Notes: generated by a model not told the origin, from the letters alone. A stretch of DNA of 64,000 nucleotides from Massilia pinisoli (GCF_024753285.1 NZ_JANUGW010000006.1:244458-308457), one strand, 5' to 3'; shown: positions 24,873-34,226, counted from the stretch's first letter. Translations and numbers: made by a program.

Positions 24873-26879
24873 TTACCAGTTCTTGACGAGCGTCAGGCGG
24901 AACGTGCGCGCTTCGATCGGATGGAAATGCACGTCCTGGCGCGGTGCCGCCTCGCCGCGCAACTGCGACGCATAGTAATACTCGATCGCGGAGGCGGGCC
25001 GGTTCGCGAGATTGAACCCTTCCAGCTCCAGCCGCAGATCGCGGCTTACGCGGTAGCCCAGGCGGCCGTTCAGTGTCGTGCTGGCGCGCGAGCGCACGCT
25101 GTCGTCGTCGAGCAGCGGGCGTGGTCCGAACCAGCGTAGGCGCAGCGTGCCTTCCCATGGTCCCAGACGACTCACCGTCAGCGCGAGCTGGCTTACGCCC
25201 TCGATCGCTTCCGGGATGCGGTCGTATCCCGGCGCGGCCCCGCGCGTGCGCGCGTGCGCGTACGCGGCGTCGAAGTCGATCGATAACCATTTATACGGTT
25301 TATAGCTGTTCGAGAATTCGATGCCGACCCGGCGGCTGGGCGGTCCCGCTTCCGTCGTGCCCGCATCGCCCACGTACGTCAGTTCGGAGTCGAAGTCGAG
25401 GCGATACAGCGAGATCGCCGTCTGCATCTTCGGCACGGCCTCAGTGCGCAATCCAAGTTCCATGCCGCGCGAACGTACGAGGCCCGTGCCGAGGGCAGTC
25501 ACGGCGCCGCGCGCGTCGTTGCTGTGAAAGCCCGTGCCGTAGTTCGCGTAGAACTCCGTCATGCGCCATGGGCCGAACACGAGATTGGCGGACGGGCTGG
25601 TGAGCGTATCGTGCGTCGTGCCTGCATCCTCCGCGACGCTGCTGCGCACGCGGAACCGGTAGCCGTCCACGCGCGCACCGACCGTCGTGCGGAACCAGCT
25701 GTTCCAGCGCGTCGCGTTCTCGACGAAGGCGCCGGTGCTCGTCTCGGTCACGTGGTCCGCGCGCGTGACGGCCACCATGCGGCGCGCCACCGTGTGAGCG
25801 AGGCCGTTGAAGATATTGTCGTTCTGCGCTTCCACGCCGACCGTGACGTCGGACGCCGACGCCTCGCCGCGGTGCAGGTGCCAGCTGTGGACGGCATTGA
25901 AGCCGCTCGTGACGCGGCGGTCGGGCTGGGCGAACTGGTCGCCGTTCACGGGGTCGTCCATGAAGTAGGTGAAGTCGGACCACAGGTCGAGCTGGTTGCG
26001 GATGACGTAGCCGCTGACCTTCGTCGCCGCGTCCTGGCCCGTGCGGCGCCACACGCCCGACAGGCTGAAGCGCTTCGCTGCGCCGCCATCCGTCGGGTCG
26101 ATTGTGTCGAAGCGCCCGAGCAGGCCGGCGGCGACGGCGCGCGCGGGCACCTGGTCCGTCGCGTTCCAGCGGCCGCGGTACGCCATCGCCGTCACGCTCC
26201 AGCCATTGTTCGCATAGCCGCGGCTGTAGCGCAGCACGCCGTTCAGCTTCCGGTAATCGTCCGGATGCGTGAACGGGCCGTCGTTGTGCAGGGCTTCCAG
26301 CGCATACGTCAGCACGCCGTCGCCCGTCTCGTGCGATGCCGCGAGCGCCGTGCGCGCATAGCCGTCCTGTCCGATGTCGACGGTCGCCACGTTGCGCGCG
26401 AGGCGGTTCGCATAGGTGATCGCGGCACTGCCAGCCGACGCGAAATCGCCCTCGCGCGCCGAGTAGGGCCCCTTTTTGTAGTCGAGGCGGGCCGTCAGTT
26501 CCGGGATCAGGAAATTCAGGTCCGTCCAGCCCTGGCCGTGCGCATGGCTGCGCTGGTTGACGGGCATGTCGTCGAGGTAGGTCGCCAGGTCGGTGCCGTG
26601 GTCGAGGTTGAAGCCGCGCAGGAAGAACTGGTTCGCCTTGCCTTCGCCGCTGTGCTGGCTGACGATCAGGCCCGGTGTCGCCTCCAGCAACTCGCCGGGA
26701 CGGTACACGATCATCATCGCCAGCTCCTGCTGGCTGACGGTGCCGGCGCTGGCGGTGTCCGCGATGCCCAGCTGGCTTGCGCGCGAGCCTTCGACAAGCA
26801 CGCGCTGGATGACGGGATCGTCGGCCCGGGCGCCGGCGTGGACGAATGCCGCGGCGAGGAGCAGGGCACCGGCACGCAT
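24873..26879 (-). CDS. TonB-dependent outer-membrane receptor
   Basis: The 668-residue protein has a signal peptide (MRAGALLLAAAFVHAGARAD), a plug domain (ELLEATPGLIVSQHSG and ANQFFLRGFNLDHGTDLATY, about residues 60-100) and a 22-strand barrel ending in an aromatic residue (LVKNW). It takes up a ligand through the outer membrane with TonB energy. The ATG at 26879 shares its A with the stop codon of the upstream DUF6702 gene, so the two are coupled. Ligand is unknown; there are no siderophore genes nearby. The length is a little short for siderophore receptors and fits the group without an N-terminal signalling domain. Confidence 0.9.
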   Translation of the reverse strand: MRAGALLLAAAFVHAGARADDPVIQRVLVEGSRASQLGIADTASAGTVSQQELAMMIVYRPGELLEATPGLIVSQHSGEGKANQFFLRGFNLDHGTDLATYLDDMPVNQRSHAHGQGWTDLNFLIPELTARLDYKKGPYSAREGDFASAGSAAITYANRLARNVATVDIGQDGYARTALAASHETGDGVLTYALEALHNDGPFTHPDDYRKLNGVLRYSRGYANNGWSVTAMAYRGRWNATDQVPARAVAAGLLGRFDTIDPTDGGAAKRFSLSGVWRRTGQDAATKVSGYVIRNQLDLWSDFTYFMDDPVNGDQFAQPDRRVTSGFNAVHSWHLHRGEASASDVTVGVEAQNDNIFNGLAHTVARRMVAVTRADHVTETSTGAFVENATRWNSWFRTTVGARVDGYRFRVRSSVAEDAGTTHDTLTSPSANLVFGPWRMTEFYANYGTGFHSNDARGAVTALGTGLVRSRGMELGLRTEAVPKMQTAISLYRLDFDSELTYVGDAGTTEAGPPSRRVGIEFSNSYKPYKWLSIDFDAAYAHARTRGAAPGYDRIPEAIEGVSQLALTVSRLGPWEGTLRLRWFGPRPLLDDDSVRSRASTTLNGRLGYRVSRDLRLELEGFNLANRPASAIEYYYASQLRGEAAPRQDVHFHPIEARTFRLTLVKNW

Positions 26880-27394
26880 CAGTGGACCGCGAGTTCCGTG
26901 CGGCTGTTCGTGAAGCCGAACGTGCGCAGGCTGCCGTTCGCCGTCAGGTTCACGGTGTTCTGCTGGTCGGGCAGGAAGTCGCTCAGCACGGCGTCGTGGA
27001 TGGTCTCGACCTGCGTGACGGGCGTGCGCACGGCTTCCTGGTACACGACGACGCTGTCCGTGTCGACCGTCACGCCAACCCAGCCCAGTGGCAGATGATG
27101 GCCGTCCTTGTCGGCCAGCCAGAACTGCTTCTCGACGTAGCGGCGCAGCACGGCCTGGTCGTCCGGGTCGGACAGGTCGAACTGGCGCTGGTACAACGCG
27201 GTCAGCAGCGATTCCACGTCGTGCGCCATGTACGTGTGTACGATTTCCGTGCTGCCGGTGCGCGCGTTGTAGCTGATGTCGGTGATGCCGGCGTGGAAGC
27301 GGTGGGCGGCCGCGTTCAGGCAGACGGCCGTGCACAGCAGCGCGACGAGGCGGAGGGGATTCATGCGGGTGTGGTGATGATCGTGCTTCGTCAT
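26879..27394 (-). CDS. DUF6702-like exported protein
   Basis: The 171-residue protein has an N-terminal signal (hydrophobic LRLVALLCTAVCLNAAA) and then AHRFHAGITDISYNARTG, the opening strand pattern of DUF6702 proteins, which are exported and often sit next to TonB receptors or M1 peptidases, as here. Two ATG codons are possible (27394, 27364), and neither has a clear ribosome site. I chose the longer one, which supplies a basic, His-rich n-region. Its stop overlaps the start of the receptor gene. A palindromic repeat covers the upstream region. Confidence 0.62.
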   Translation of the reverse strand: MTKHDHHHTRMNPLRLVALLCTAVCLNAAAHRFHAGITDISYNARTGSTEIVHTYMAHDVESLLTALYQRQFDLSDPDDQAVLRRYVEKQFWLADKDGHHLPLGWVGVTVDTDSVVVYQEAVRTPVTQVETIHDAVLSDFLPDQQNTVNLTANGSLRTFGFTNSRTELAVH

Positions 27395-27408
27395 GGGTCT
27401 TGGATGAT

Positions 27409-27512
27409 GCGTAGGGTGGACGGGTCTCCCGTCCACGCGTTCAACGATCGCGTGCATGATGCGGCGGGCACCTGACGCTTGGACGCGTGGACGGCAAGCC
27501 GTCCACCCTACC
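27409..27512. repeat. Palindromic intergenic repeat, copy 2
   Basis: The first 37 bases (from GCGTAGGGTGGAC through the hairpin to GCGTTCAAC) are identical to those of copy 1 at 13561. The right arm ends GTCCACCCTAC and carries its own hairpin (GTGGACGGC/GCCGTCCAC). The central 30 bases differ. It lies between the M1 peptidase stop and the DUF6702 start, upstream of the latter's coding region. Confidence 0.8.
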
Positions 27513-27533
27513 GAGGCGAAACCACACGCACGC

Positions 27534-29924
27534 TCATTCCGACCTCGGCGTCACCGTTTTCTCGGCGTCGGCCTTGTCGTCCTTGGTCTTCAGCTTCTCG
27601 TTGAACTCCTTCATCAGGTTGTCCTTGTCGTGCTGGGTCTTGTACAGCTCGAGGCGCGACGGCATCGCCTTGCGCGGCCAGCTGTTGTTGCTGACGTCCG
27701 TGTCGGCCGTCTCCCAGTACGGATCGTGCGTGAGGGCGACCATCGGCTCGTCCGTCACGATCAGCTTCGTGATCTTCTTCGGTGAGTAGCGCCACACCTC
27801 GGCCGGGACGCGCTCGATGTATTTCTTGCCGCTCGCGAGCGTGATCTCCAGCACGAGCGGCGTCACGAGCCCGCCGAGATTGCTGAAGTCGACGAGGTAC
27901 AAGTGCTTGCCTTCCTTGAGCAGGTTCTTTTCCCAGTCCTCGAGATCCTCGATCGCCTCATTGTACTTGTTGCGGTCGTGGTTCGTGACGGTGAACTGGT
28001 CGTGCTCGTTGTAGAAGTCCTTCAGTTCCGGATGCGCATCCACGCGGCGCGGCAGCGTGCCCTTGTTGCGCTGGTCCGTGATGGAGATCGGCTCCGCGTC
28101 GTGCTGCGCCTTCTTCCACGCCTTCTCGATTTCCGGATTCTTCGTGCCGACCGTGTATTCCGTGATGTCGTCCACGCTCACGTCCACGTGGTCCGTCGTG
28201 TAGAACCAGCCGCGCCAGAACCAGTCGAGGTCCGTGCCGGAAGCGTCTTCCATCGTGCGGAAGAAATCGGCCGGCGTCGGGCGCTTGAACTTCCAGCGCT
28301 GCGCGTATTCGCGGAAGGCGAAGTCGAACAGTTCGCGGCCGAGGATCGTCTCGCGCAGCACGATCAGCGCGGCCGTCGGCTTCGCATAAGCGTTGTAGCC
28401 CAGGGCGGCGATCGATTCCGAGTTCGTCATGATCGGCACCTGGTTGGCGCTCTTCATGTAGTCGACGATGGCGCGCGGTTCGCCGCGCGACTGCGGGTAG
28501 TGCTCTTCCCAGGCCTGCTCCGCCAGGTATTGCAGGAAGCTGTTCAGGCCCTCGTCCATCCACGTCCACTGGCGCTCGTCGGAGTTGACGATCATCGGGA
28601 AGTAGTTGTGGCCCACTTCGTGGATCACGACGCTGATCAGGCCATACTTGGTGCGGCTCGAGTAGGTCAGCTCGCCCGTCTTCTTGTCCTTCGTGGGGCG
28701 CGGGCCGTTAAAGCAGATCATCGGGTATTCCATGCCGCCCACCGGGCCGTTCACGGAAATCGCGACGGGGTACGGGTAGTCGAGCGAATACTTGTTGTAC
28801 TCGGCGATCGTGTGGATCACGGCGGCCGTCGAGTATTTTTCCCACAGCGGGTTGCCTTCCTTCGGGTAGAAGGACTGCGCCAGCACGTTGGTCGAGTCCT
28901 TCTTGAACCCTTGCGCGTCCCAGATGAACTTGCGGCTCGACGCCCACGCGAAATCGCGCACGTTCTTGGCGCGGAAGTGCCACGTCTTCGTGCCGCTGGC
29001 GCGCGTCTTTTCCTTCGCTTCCGCTTCCGCCTGCGTGACGATGATCACGGGCTTGCTCGCCGTGCGCGCCTGCTCGAGGCGCTGGCGCTGGGCGCCCGTC
29101 AGCACGTCGCCCGCGTTCTGCAGCTCGCCCGTGCCGGCCACGATGTGGTCCGCGGGGACGGTCAGCTGCACGTCGTAGTCGCCGAATTCCAGGGTGAACT
29201 CGCCGGTGCCGAGGAATTGCTTGTGCTGCCAGCCCATCACGTCGTAGTACGCGGCCATGCGCGGGAACCACTGGGCGATCTCGAACAGGTCGTTCTTGTC
29301 CTCGTCGAATTTCTCATAGCCGGAGCGGCCGCCGAGCACCTTCTGCTCGTTGATGTTGTAGCTCCAGTCGATCGAGAACGCGAGCTTCGCGCCCGGTTTC
29401 AGCGGCTGCGGCAAGTCGATGCGCATCATCGTGCGGTTGATGACGGTGTGCAGCGGACGCCCGCCTGCATCCTTCACGCCCGCGATCTTGAAACCGCCGT
29501 CGAACGTGCTCTTTTCCAGCACGGCGCGCAGTGCGTCGAATTTATAGCCGTCTTCCGGCCCGCGCGCCTTGGCCCACGCGTCGCGCGAGGGCAGGGTGGC
29601 CGTCATGCGCGCGTCGGAGTCGCGCTTGTAGATGTTCTGGTCGAGCTGGACCCACAGGTATGACAGGGTGTCGGGCGAATTGTTGTGATACGTGATCGTC
29701 TCGGTGCCCGTGATGGCGCGGCGGCCTTCGTCCAGCGTGGCGCGGATCGCATAGTCGGCGCGCTGCTGCCAGTACGCATGGCCGGGCGCGCCGGAAGCCG
29801 TGCGGATGGAGGTCGGGGTCGGCAGCAATTCGTCGAGCTGGCGGAATTTGTCGTCGAAAGGTTCTGCCGCGATTGCCGACATGGTGAGGCATACAGCCGC
29901 CAGTCCGATCGGGAAACGTATCAT
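27534..29924 (-). CDS. Exported M1-family metallopeptidase
   Basis: The 796-residue protein has a signal peptide (MIRFPIGLAAVCLTMSAIAA) and the gluzincin catalytic set: GGMEYP exopeptidase motif (about residue 395), HEVGHN zinc site (about 435-440) and the third ligand Glu in WMDEGLN, 18-19 residues after the His pair. It probably trims peptides in the periplasm. Aminopeptidase N itself is about 870 residues and cytoplasmic, so this is the exported M1 subgroup with an N-terminal beta domain. The ATG at 29924 has AGGG seven bases upstream. A longer frame to 30194 has no such site. It lies on the same strand as the DUF6702/TonB receptor genes further downstream. Confidence 0.88.
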   Translation of the reverse strand: MIRFPIGLAAVCLTMSAIAAEPFDDKFRQLDELLPTPTSIRTASGAPGHAYWQQRADYAIRATLDEGRRAITGTETITYHNNSPDTLSYLWVQLDQNIYKRDSDARMTATLPSRDAWAKARGPEDGYKFDALRAVLEKSTFDGGFKIAGVKDAGGRPLHTVINRTMMRIDLPQPLKPGAKLAFSIDWSYNINEQKVLGGRSGYEKFDEDKNDLFEIAQWFPRMAAYYDVMGWQHKQFLGTGEFTLEFGDYDVQLTVPADHIVAGTGELQNAGDVLTGAQRQRLEQARTASKPVIIVTQAEAEAKEKTRASGTKTWHFRAKNVRDFAWASSRKFIWDAQGFKKDSTNVLAQSFYPKEGNPLWEKYSTAAVIHTIAEYNKYSLDYPYPVAISVNGPVGGMEYPMICFNGPRPTKDKKTGELTYSSRTKYGLISVVIHEVGHNYFPMIVNSDERQWTWMDEGLNSFLQYLAEQAWEEHYPQSRGEPRAIVDYMKSANQVPIMTNSESIAALGYNAYAKPTAALIVLRETILGRELFDFAFREYAQRWKFKRPTPADFFRTMEDASGTDLDWFWRGWFYTTDHVDVSVDDITEYTVGTKNPEIEKAWKKAQHDAEPISITDQRNKGTLPRRVDAHPELKDFYNEHDQFTVTNHDRNKYNEAIEDLEDWEKNLLKEGKHLYLVDFSNLGGLVTPLVLEITLASGKKYIERVPAEVWRYSPKKITKLIVTDEPMVALTHDPYWETADTDVSNNSWPRKAMPSRLELYKTQHDKDNLMKEFNEKLKTKDDKADAEKTVTPRSE

Positions 29925-30255
29925 ATTTACCCTGCATTCATGGTTGAAAGAAGGAAAATATTCTAGTCTTGCCATTCGGTCAGGATGTCGTTTGATTTGT
30001 AACAACGTTGATACAAAACGCCTGGCGTGGCGCTGACGATACGGTCGGACATGCGGACACGGCAATGGACACGCATCGGACATGCGCGCGGACACCGTGA
30101 CCCTCGCCGCCGTCAGAACCTCGCTGGCCACCCATGCCGCGTGGCCGCATGAAAGTTGTAATTGAAACAATTGGATAGATTTACATATAGGCAAGAGTTT
30201 TATACTTATGGAATTGAAATTCGAATGACGACGTTGTCATTCGCCAGGGGATCAG
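29925..30255. other. 331-base divergent intergenic region
   Basis: It separates the M1 peptidase (minus) from the diguanylate cyclase gene (plus) and must hold both promoters. On the plus side the stretch from about 30165 to 30215 is AT-rich with TTGTAATTGAAACAATTGG (a short dyad) followed by TTTATACTTATGG. No gene or RNA is recognised. Confidence 0.5.
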
Positions 30256-31458
30256 ATGGATGCGTTTACACTCGTCGTGGCGACCGCACTTGCGGCGCTC
30301 ACGATGGCGGCCGGCATGGGCCTGCTCTACCTCGCCAGCGCGCGCCAGGCGTGCCTCATCGACTGGACGCTGGCTGCCGTCTGCTTCGCCTTGAGCAGCG
30401 TGGCGGCCGCGATCGGCTTGCAGTTGCAGGCGATCCCGTTCGGCTTCATTGCCTGTGTCAACGCGTTCCACGTCGGCGGCCAGTTCGGGATGCTGGCGGG
30501 TGTCCGGCGCCACCTGCGTCTGGCGCCGCACTGGGGATGGGGCGGGCTGCTTGCGCTGGGCGCATTGGCCGTGCACGCGCTGCCCGTGATGCAGGGGGCA
30601 CACCTGGTCCGGCTCGCGTTGTTCGCGCCGGTGATCTGCGCGCTCAACGTGGCGTCGGCCTGGCTGCTGTGGCGCCGCGGCGAAGGCGAGGTGCGGGCGT
30701 CATACCTGCCGCTGATCGCCCTGCAGCTGCTGTCCGCGCTGCAGCTCGTCGTGCGGCTCGTGATCGTGGGCGCCGACGGTGTCCCGCCGCAGCTCCTGCA
30801 CGGGCAGTTGTCGCGCACCTGGGGCGCGCTGGCGATGCTCGTGTACCTGTCGCTGGCGACGATGTGCTGCGCGCTGATCGTCACCCACCAGCAGACGCTG
30901 GCGCTGCGGCGCGCGTCGCTGACGGACGTGCTGACCGGCTGGCTGAACCGGCGCGCGCTGCACGACATCGCCTCGCGCGAATTCCGCCGCAGCCGCCGCA
31001 CGGGCACCGCGCTGTTCTTCATCACGTTCGACATCGATCACTTCAAGCCCATCAACGACCGCTACGGCCACGGCGTGGGCGACGCCGCGATCTGCCACGT
31101 GACCGCGTTGTCGGCGCGTGTGCTGCGCGGCTACGATGCGCTGTTCCGCATCGGCGGCGAGGAGTTCGCGGTGCTTGTCGTCGGCGAAAACCTGAGCGGC
31201 GTGTGCGTGGTCGCCGAACGCCTGCGCGAGGTGGTGGCGGGCGCGCCGCTGACCGTCGACGGCGAGGCCGTCCCGATGACGGTCAGCGTGGGCGTGGCCG
31301 CGCTGGACGCGCACGACCAGAAATGGGAGGACATCCTGCGCCGCGCGGACGAGGCGCTGTACCACGCCAAGCAGCACGGCCGCAACCGCGTCAGCGTGCA
31401 CGGCCGCGACCTGGCGGAGCACGGCCACCCGGCGCGGCTGCAGGCGGTGGGCACCTGA
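30256..31458 (+). CDS. Membrane-bound diguanylate cyclase (GGDEF domain)
   Basis: The 400-residue protein has an N-terminal membrane part of about seven helices (residues about 1-215) and a C-terminal GGDEF domain (about 225-385). The active-site loop reads GGEEF (about residues 299-303), a functional variant. RGYD five residues before it is an intact RxxD inhibitory site, so the enzyme should be product-inhibited by c-di-GMP. SLTDVLTGWLNRRAL and DIDHFKPINDRYGH are standard substrate- and metal-binding blocks. The sensor part is not a recognisable MHYT or MASE1 domain; it may be a 7TM sensor of its own. AGGGG lies seven bases before the ATG. Confidence 0.9.
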   Translation: MDAFTLVVATALAALTMAAGMGLLYLASARQACLIDWTLAAVCFALSSVAAAIGLQLQAIPFGFIACVNAFHVGGQFGMLAGVRRHLRLAPHWGWGGLLALGALAVHALPVMQGAHLVRLALFAPVICALNVASAWLLWRRGEGEVRASYLPLIALQLLSALQLVVRLVIVGADGVPPQLLHGQLSRTWGALAMLVYLSLATMCCALIVTHQQTLALRRASLTDVLTGWLNRRALHDIASREFRRSRRTGTALFFITFDIDHFKPINDRYGHGVGDAAICHVTALSARVLRGYDALFRIGGEEFAVLVVGENLSGVCVVAERLREVVAGAPLTVDGEAVPMTVSVGVAALDAHDQKWEDILRRADEALYHAKQHGRNRVSVHGRDLAEHGHPARLQAVGT

Positions 31459-31477
31459 GCCGCATGGTCCGGGACGA

Positions 31478-32755
31478 TTACTTCATCCAGACGGCGTAGT
31501 TGTTGCCTGAGGTTTGCAAGGTCCAGCCGGCGCCCGGGCTCCAGCTGTTCGGGCCGATCTTCATCGCCAGCTGGTGCGTGTTGCCGGTGATGATGGCCGC
31601 GTACAGGCCTTGCGTGGCCTGCTGGATGGCGACGGCCGACGTCGACGTCACGCCCGCGTTCTTGCGGGCCGCCATCAGCGCCGCGATCTGCGTCTTGAGG
31701 TTCCAGTTGTAGATGTGCGGGTAGAACACGGTCGGGATGCCCGGGTGCGACAGGATGTACGCGTAACCTTCCATCACGGCGCCGCACGGCACCGGCCACA
31801 GGTTCTGGCCCGTGCCGCAGCTTTCGGCCGGACCCGTGTCGTGGTTGTCGACGAACGTCACCGACATCGCCGGCCACCAGCCGATGGCGCCCTGCGGCTT
31901 GCCGTCAGTCGCCTTCAGGCGCCAGTAGTTGCCGTTGGCGAGGGCGTCGTTGAGGATGCCCTTCGTCGTGAAGTCGAACGCGCCGCAGCTGTTGCTGGTG
32001 CCGTTAATCCAGTTCATGATGGCCTGGCGGTTCGCGTCCAGGTTGTTCAGGTCGAACGAGTCCGGCCACATCTCGCCCACGCAGAAATCGGGTGCGAACG
32101 CGTTCGCGTACTGGCCCACGTAGCTGGCGGAAAAGCCCTTCACGTAGTCGAAGCGCAGGCCCGAGAAGCCCACCGGTTTCAACGTGTAGTTCAGCCAGTT
32201 GATGATGCCGTTCTGGACTTCGCCCACGTTCGTGTGCGCGAGATCGCGCCCGCCGCTGAAGCCCTGGCCCGTGTCGGCAGCGCCCAGGCCGCAGTTGCAC
32301 TCGTCGTTGTTGACGATGGAATACGTGGTCCAGTTCGGGTTCGTGAAGTCGGACCAGCCCGTGGTGCCCACGCGGTGGTTGACGACGACGTCGACGATCG
32401 ATTTCACGCCCTTGTTCTTGAAGGCGTTGACGACGTTCGTCAGTTCTGCCGAGCTGCCGTAGCTGGAATCGAGCTTGTTCAGCTGGCGCGGCAGATAGCC
32501 TTCCTTGGCGCCGGAATCCGATGGCGGCGGGAACCACACGTGCGTGAACCCCATATTGCTCAGGTCGCCCACGTTGTTCAGCAGCGTGTTGTACCAGTCC
32601 GGTCCCGAATAATTGGCCGAGTTCCAGTGGAAACCCTGCAGGACGATGGCGGTGCTGCCGCCGGCCTGCTGGGTGGGGGTGGCGGCCTGCGTCGCGGCCG
32701 CCATGGACGTCATCATGCCCGCCGCCAGCAGGGCGACGATGGTGCTCTTCTTCAT
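31478..32755 (-). CDS. Secreted alpha-amylase (GH13)
   Basis: The 425-residue enzyme cleaves alpha-1,4-glucan. It has a signal peptide (MKKSTIVALLAAGMMTSMAA) and the four GH13 blocks: DVVVNH (region I, about residue 116-121), GLRFDYVKG (region II, nucleophile Asp near residue 200), VGEMW (region III, Glu near 227) and FVDNHDTG (region IV, Asp near 303). The FCVGEMW and VTFVDNHDTG wording resembles the maltotetraose-forming and plant-type subfamilies. There is no starch-binding module; the C-terminus ends after the short beta-sheet domain. GGAGGAG precedes the ATG. It is convergent with the diguanylate cyclase. The 211 bases upstream hold its promoter. Confidence 0.92.
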   Translation of the reverse strand: MKKSTIVALLAAGMMTSMAAATQAATPTQQAGGSTAIVLQGFHWNSANYSGPDWYNTLLNNVGDLSNMGFTHVWFPPPSDSGAKEGYLPRQLNKLDSSYGSSAELTNVVNAFKNKGVKSIVDVVVNHRVGTTGWSDFTNPNWTTYSIVNNDECNCGLGAADTGQGFSGGRDLAHTNVGEVQNGIINWLNYTLKPVGFSGLRFDYVKGFSASYVGQYANAFAPDFCVGEMWPDSFDLNNLDANRQAIMNWINGTSNSCGAFDFTTKGILNDALANGNYWRLKATDGKPQGAIGWWPAMSVTFVDNHDTGPAESCGTGQNLWPVPCGAVMEGYAYILSHPGIPTVFYPHIYNWNLKTQIAALMAARKNAGVTSTSAVAIQQATQGLYAAIITGNTHQLAMKIGPNSWSPGAGWTLQTSGNNYAVWMK

Positions 32756-32966
32756 GCTTCTCCTCCGATGTGTACGGGTAAGGTCCCGGCCGGTCAACGG
32801 AGGTCGTGCAAAAGTCCGTTGCTCAGCCAGGTACTTTTACTACGTATCGGGCGATCATTCTGTATGGTTTTCGTGCCCGACGGGGGAGATTCTTAGCTAT
32901 GCGTATTTTGGTGTCAATCTAAATCGCATAAAGTGTGTAGTTTTAATACGTGCGATTTGCGCAACA

Positions 32967-33857
32967 TCAAGCGTGCCGGGATTGATGCCGGTCGGCCTGC
33001 GCGTGGCGGACAACGTCGTGGATGAAGTCCTCGAGCGTCGTCGGACCGCGCTCGGGCGACTCCGGCCAGCGGTCCTGCTCGTCCAGCACCGTGCCCGTCA
33101 TGCAGGCATACGTGCGCGCCGCCGCCGGGGAGAAGCCGAGCTGGCGGAACGTCTGTTCCCACGCGTGGCGCGGGATGACGTCGACGTCCACGGGCCGTCC
33201 CAGCGCCTGCGCGAACGCGGCGGCGACGTCGCCCGGCGTGTAGCGGCGCGGTCCTTCGATGTAGCAGGTGTCCGTGTGCCCGGGGCCTTCCAGCAGCCGG
33301 CGCGCGGCCGCCTCGCCCAGGTCGCTCGGCGCGACCATCGGGATGGCGGCGTCGGCCGGGAAGAAGCTGGGCAGCTTGCCGCGGTGGCGCACGCTATCGA
33401 GCATGTCGGCCCAGTTGCTCATGTAGTAGGCGCCGCGGTTGACGGCGACCGGCACCGCCTGCGCGCGCAGCTTTTCTTCGAATTCGAACAGCACGGTGAG
33501 GTCGCCGCACGGGTCGCCGGGCCGCGCGCCGAACGTGGAGACAGCGACGGCCTTGCGCAATCCCGAGCCCGTCACGGCGTCGACGATGGCCGCGGCATTC
33601 GCGCGCTCGACGGCATCCGTGTCCGTGAACGGCGCGGCCGGCGGATTCAGCAGCAACGCGGTCGTGCCCGTGCGCAGGATCGCGCGCAGCGCGTGCACGT
33701 CGCGCACGTCGGCCACGGCCACCTTCGCGCCGGCCGCCCGCAGGTCGGCCGCGTGGCCCGCGTTGCGCGTGACGACCGTGACCGGCTCGCCGCGGCGCAG
33801 CAGTGCGCGCGCCGTCGCCGAGCCGACGTGGCCCGTTCCTCCGATGATGATATGCAT
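32967..33857 (-). CDS. NmrA-like NAD(P)-binding protein
   Basis: The 296-residue atypical short-chain dehydrogenase has a Rossmann start with GGTGHVG (residues 6-12), then VVTRN after strand 2 and VAVADVRD after strand 3. It lacks the YxxxK catalytic pair at the usual place (STFGARPGDP follows strand 5), typical of NmrA/HSCARG proteins that sense NAD(P) or act as quinone reductases. AAAGGAG lies six bases before the ATG. The gene is downstream of a perfect palindrome that may be its operator. Confidence 0.85.
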   Translation of the reverse strand: MHIIIGGTGHVGSATARALLRRGEPVTVVTRNAGHAADLRAAGAKVAVADVRDVHALRAILRTGTTALLLNPPAAPFTDTDAVERANAAAIVDAVTGSGLRKAVAVSTFGARPGDPCGDLTVLFEFEEKLRAQAVPVAVNRGAYYMSNWADMLDSVRHRGKLPSFFPADAAIPMVAPSDLGEAAARRLLEGPGHTDTCYIEGPRRYTPGDVAAAFAQALGRPVDVDVIPRHAWEQTFRQLGFSPAAARTYACMTGTVLDEQDRWPESPERGPTTLEDFIHDVVRHAQADRHQSRHA

Positions 33858-33907
33858 GGCGAACTCCTTTCATTGCCGGGATGACGAGCCGACAATGTTA
33901 ACGCGCG

Positions 33908-33930
33908 CTCCTGACAGGTTTTGTCAGGAG
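33908..33930. promoter_or_regulatory. Perfect palindrome upstream of the NmrA-like gene, probable operator
   Basis: CTCCTGACA and TGTCAGGAG form a perfect 9-bp dyad with a 5-base centre. No T-run follows on the minus strand (GCGCGCGTTAAC instead), so it is not a terminator. It lies about 50 bases before the NmrA-like start codon, where a promoter and repressor site would be expected. Confidence 0.45.
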
Positions 33931-33944
33931 TGACCAATCGTGCG

Positions 33945-34226
33945 CTACCTAGCCGTAAAGGCCATGCACCAGCCGTCGGGACTGACCGGGCCGGCGACGA
34001 TGTTGCACGTGCCAAACGCCTGCCCGTCCGTGGGTGCGACGAACGCGGTGCAGTTGGCGCAGTGCCGGCCTTCGTTCGGGTGGTCCTGGTAGTGGAAGTC
34101 TTCCTTGCGCGCGCTGCCGGCGCGGGCCGGTGCGCTGCTGCCGAGCAGCGGCAGCGCCACCGCGACCGGCAGCGCGGCGGTCAATGTGCGCAGCACGCGG
34201 CGGCGCGTCGGGTCGTGGTCGTTCAT
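33945..34226 (-). CDS. High-potential iron-sulfur protein (HiPIP)
   Basis: The 93-residue protein has a twin-arginine signal (TRRRVLRTL, residues about 7-15, with hydrophobic core to ARAG) and a mature part of about 56 residues with the four cluster cysteines in HCANC (C-x2-C), TCNIV and WCMAF. HiPIPs carry one 4Fe-4S cluster at high potential and shuttle electrons in the periplasm, in photosynthetic or respiratory chains. AAGGAG precedes the ATG. It starts 30 bases after the stop of the cytochrome-porin gene, so the two are probably co-transcribed and may exchange electrons. Confidence 0.9.
   Translation of the reverse strand: MNDHDPTRRRVLRTLTAALPVAVALPLLGSSAPARAGSARKEDFHYQDHPNEGRHCANCTAFVAPTDGQAFGTCNIVAGPVSPDGWCMAFTAR

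Noticed and set aside
31478..32755. Starch-binding module in the alpha-amylase
   Set aside because: The protein ends shortly after the catalytic and small beta domain; no extra C-terminal module is encoded before the stop.
33908..33930. Rho-independent terminator between the HiPIP and NmrA-like genes
   Set aside because: The palindrome is followed by GC-rich sequence with no T-run on either useful strand, so it is listed as an operator instead.
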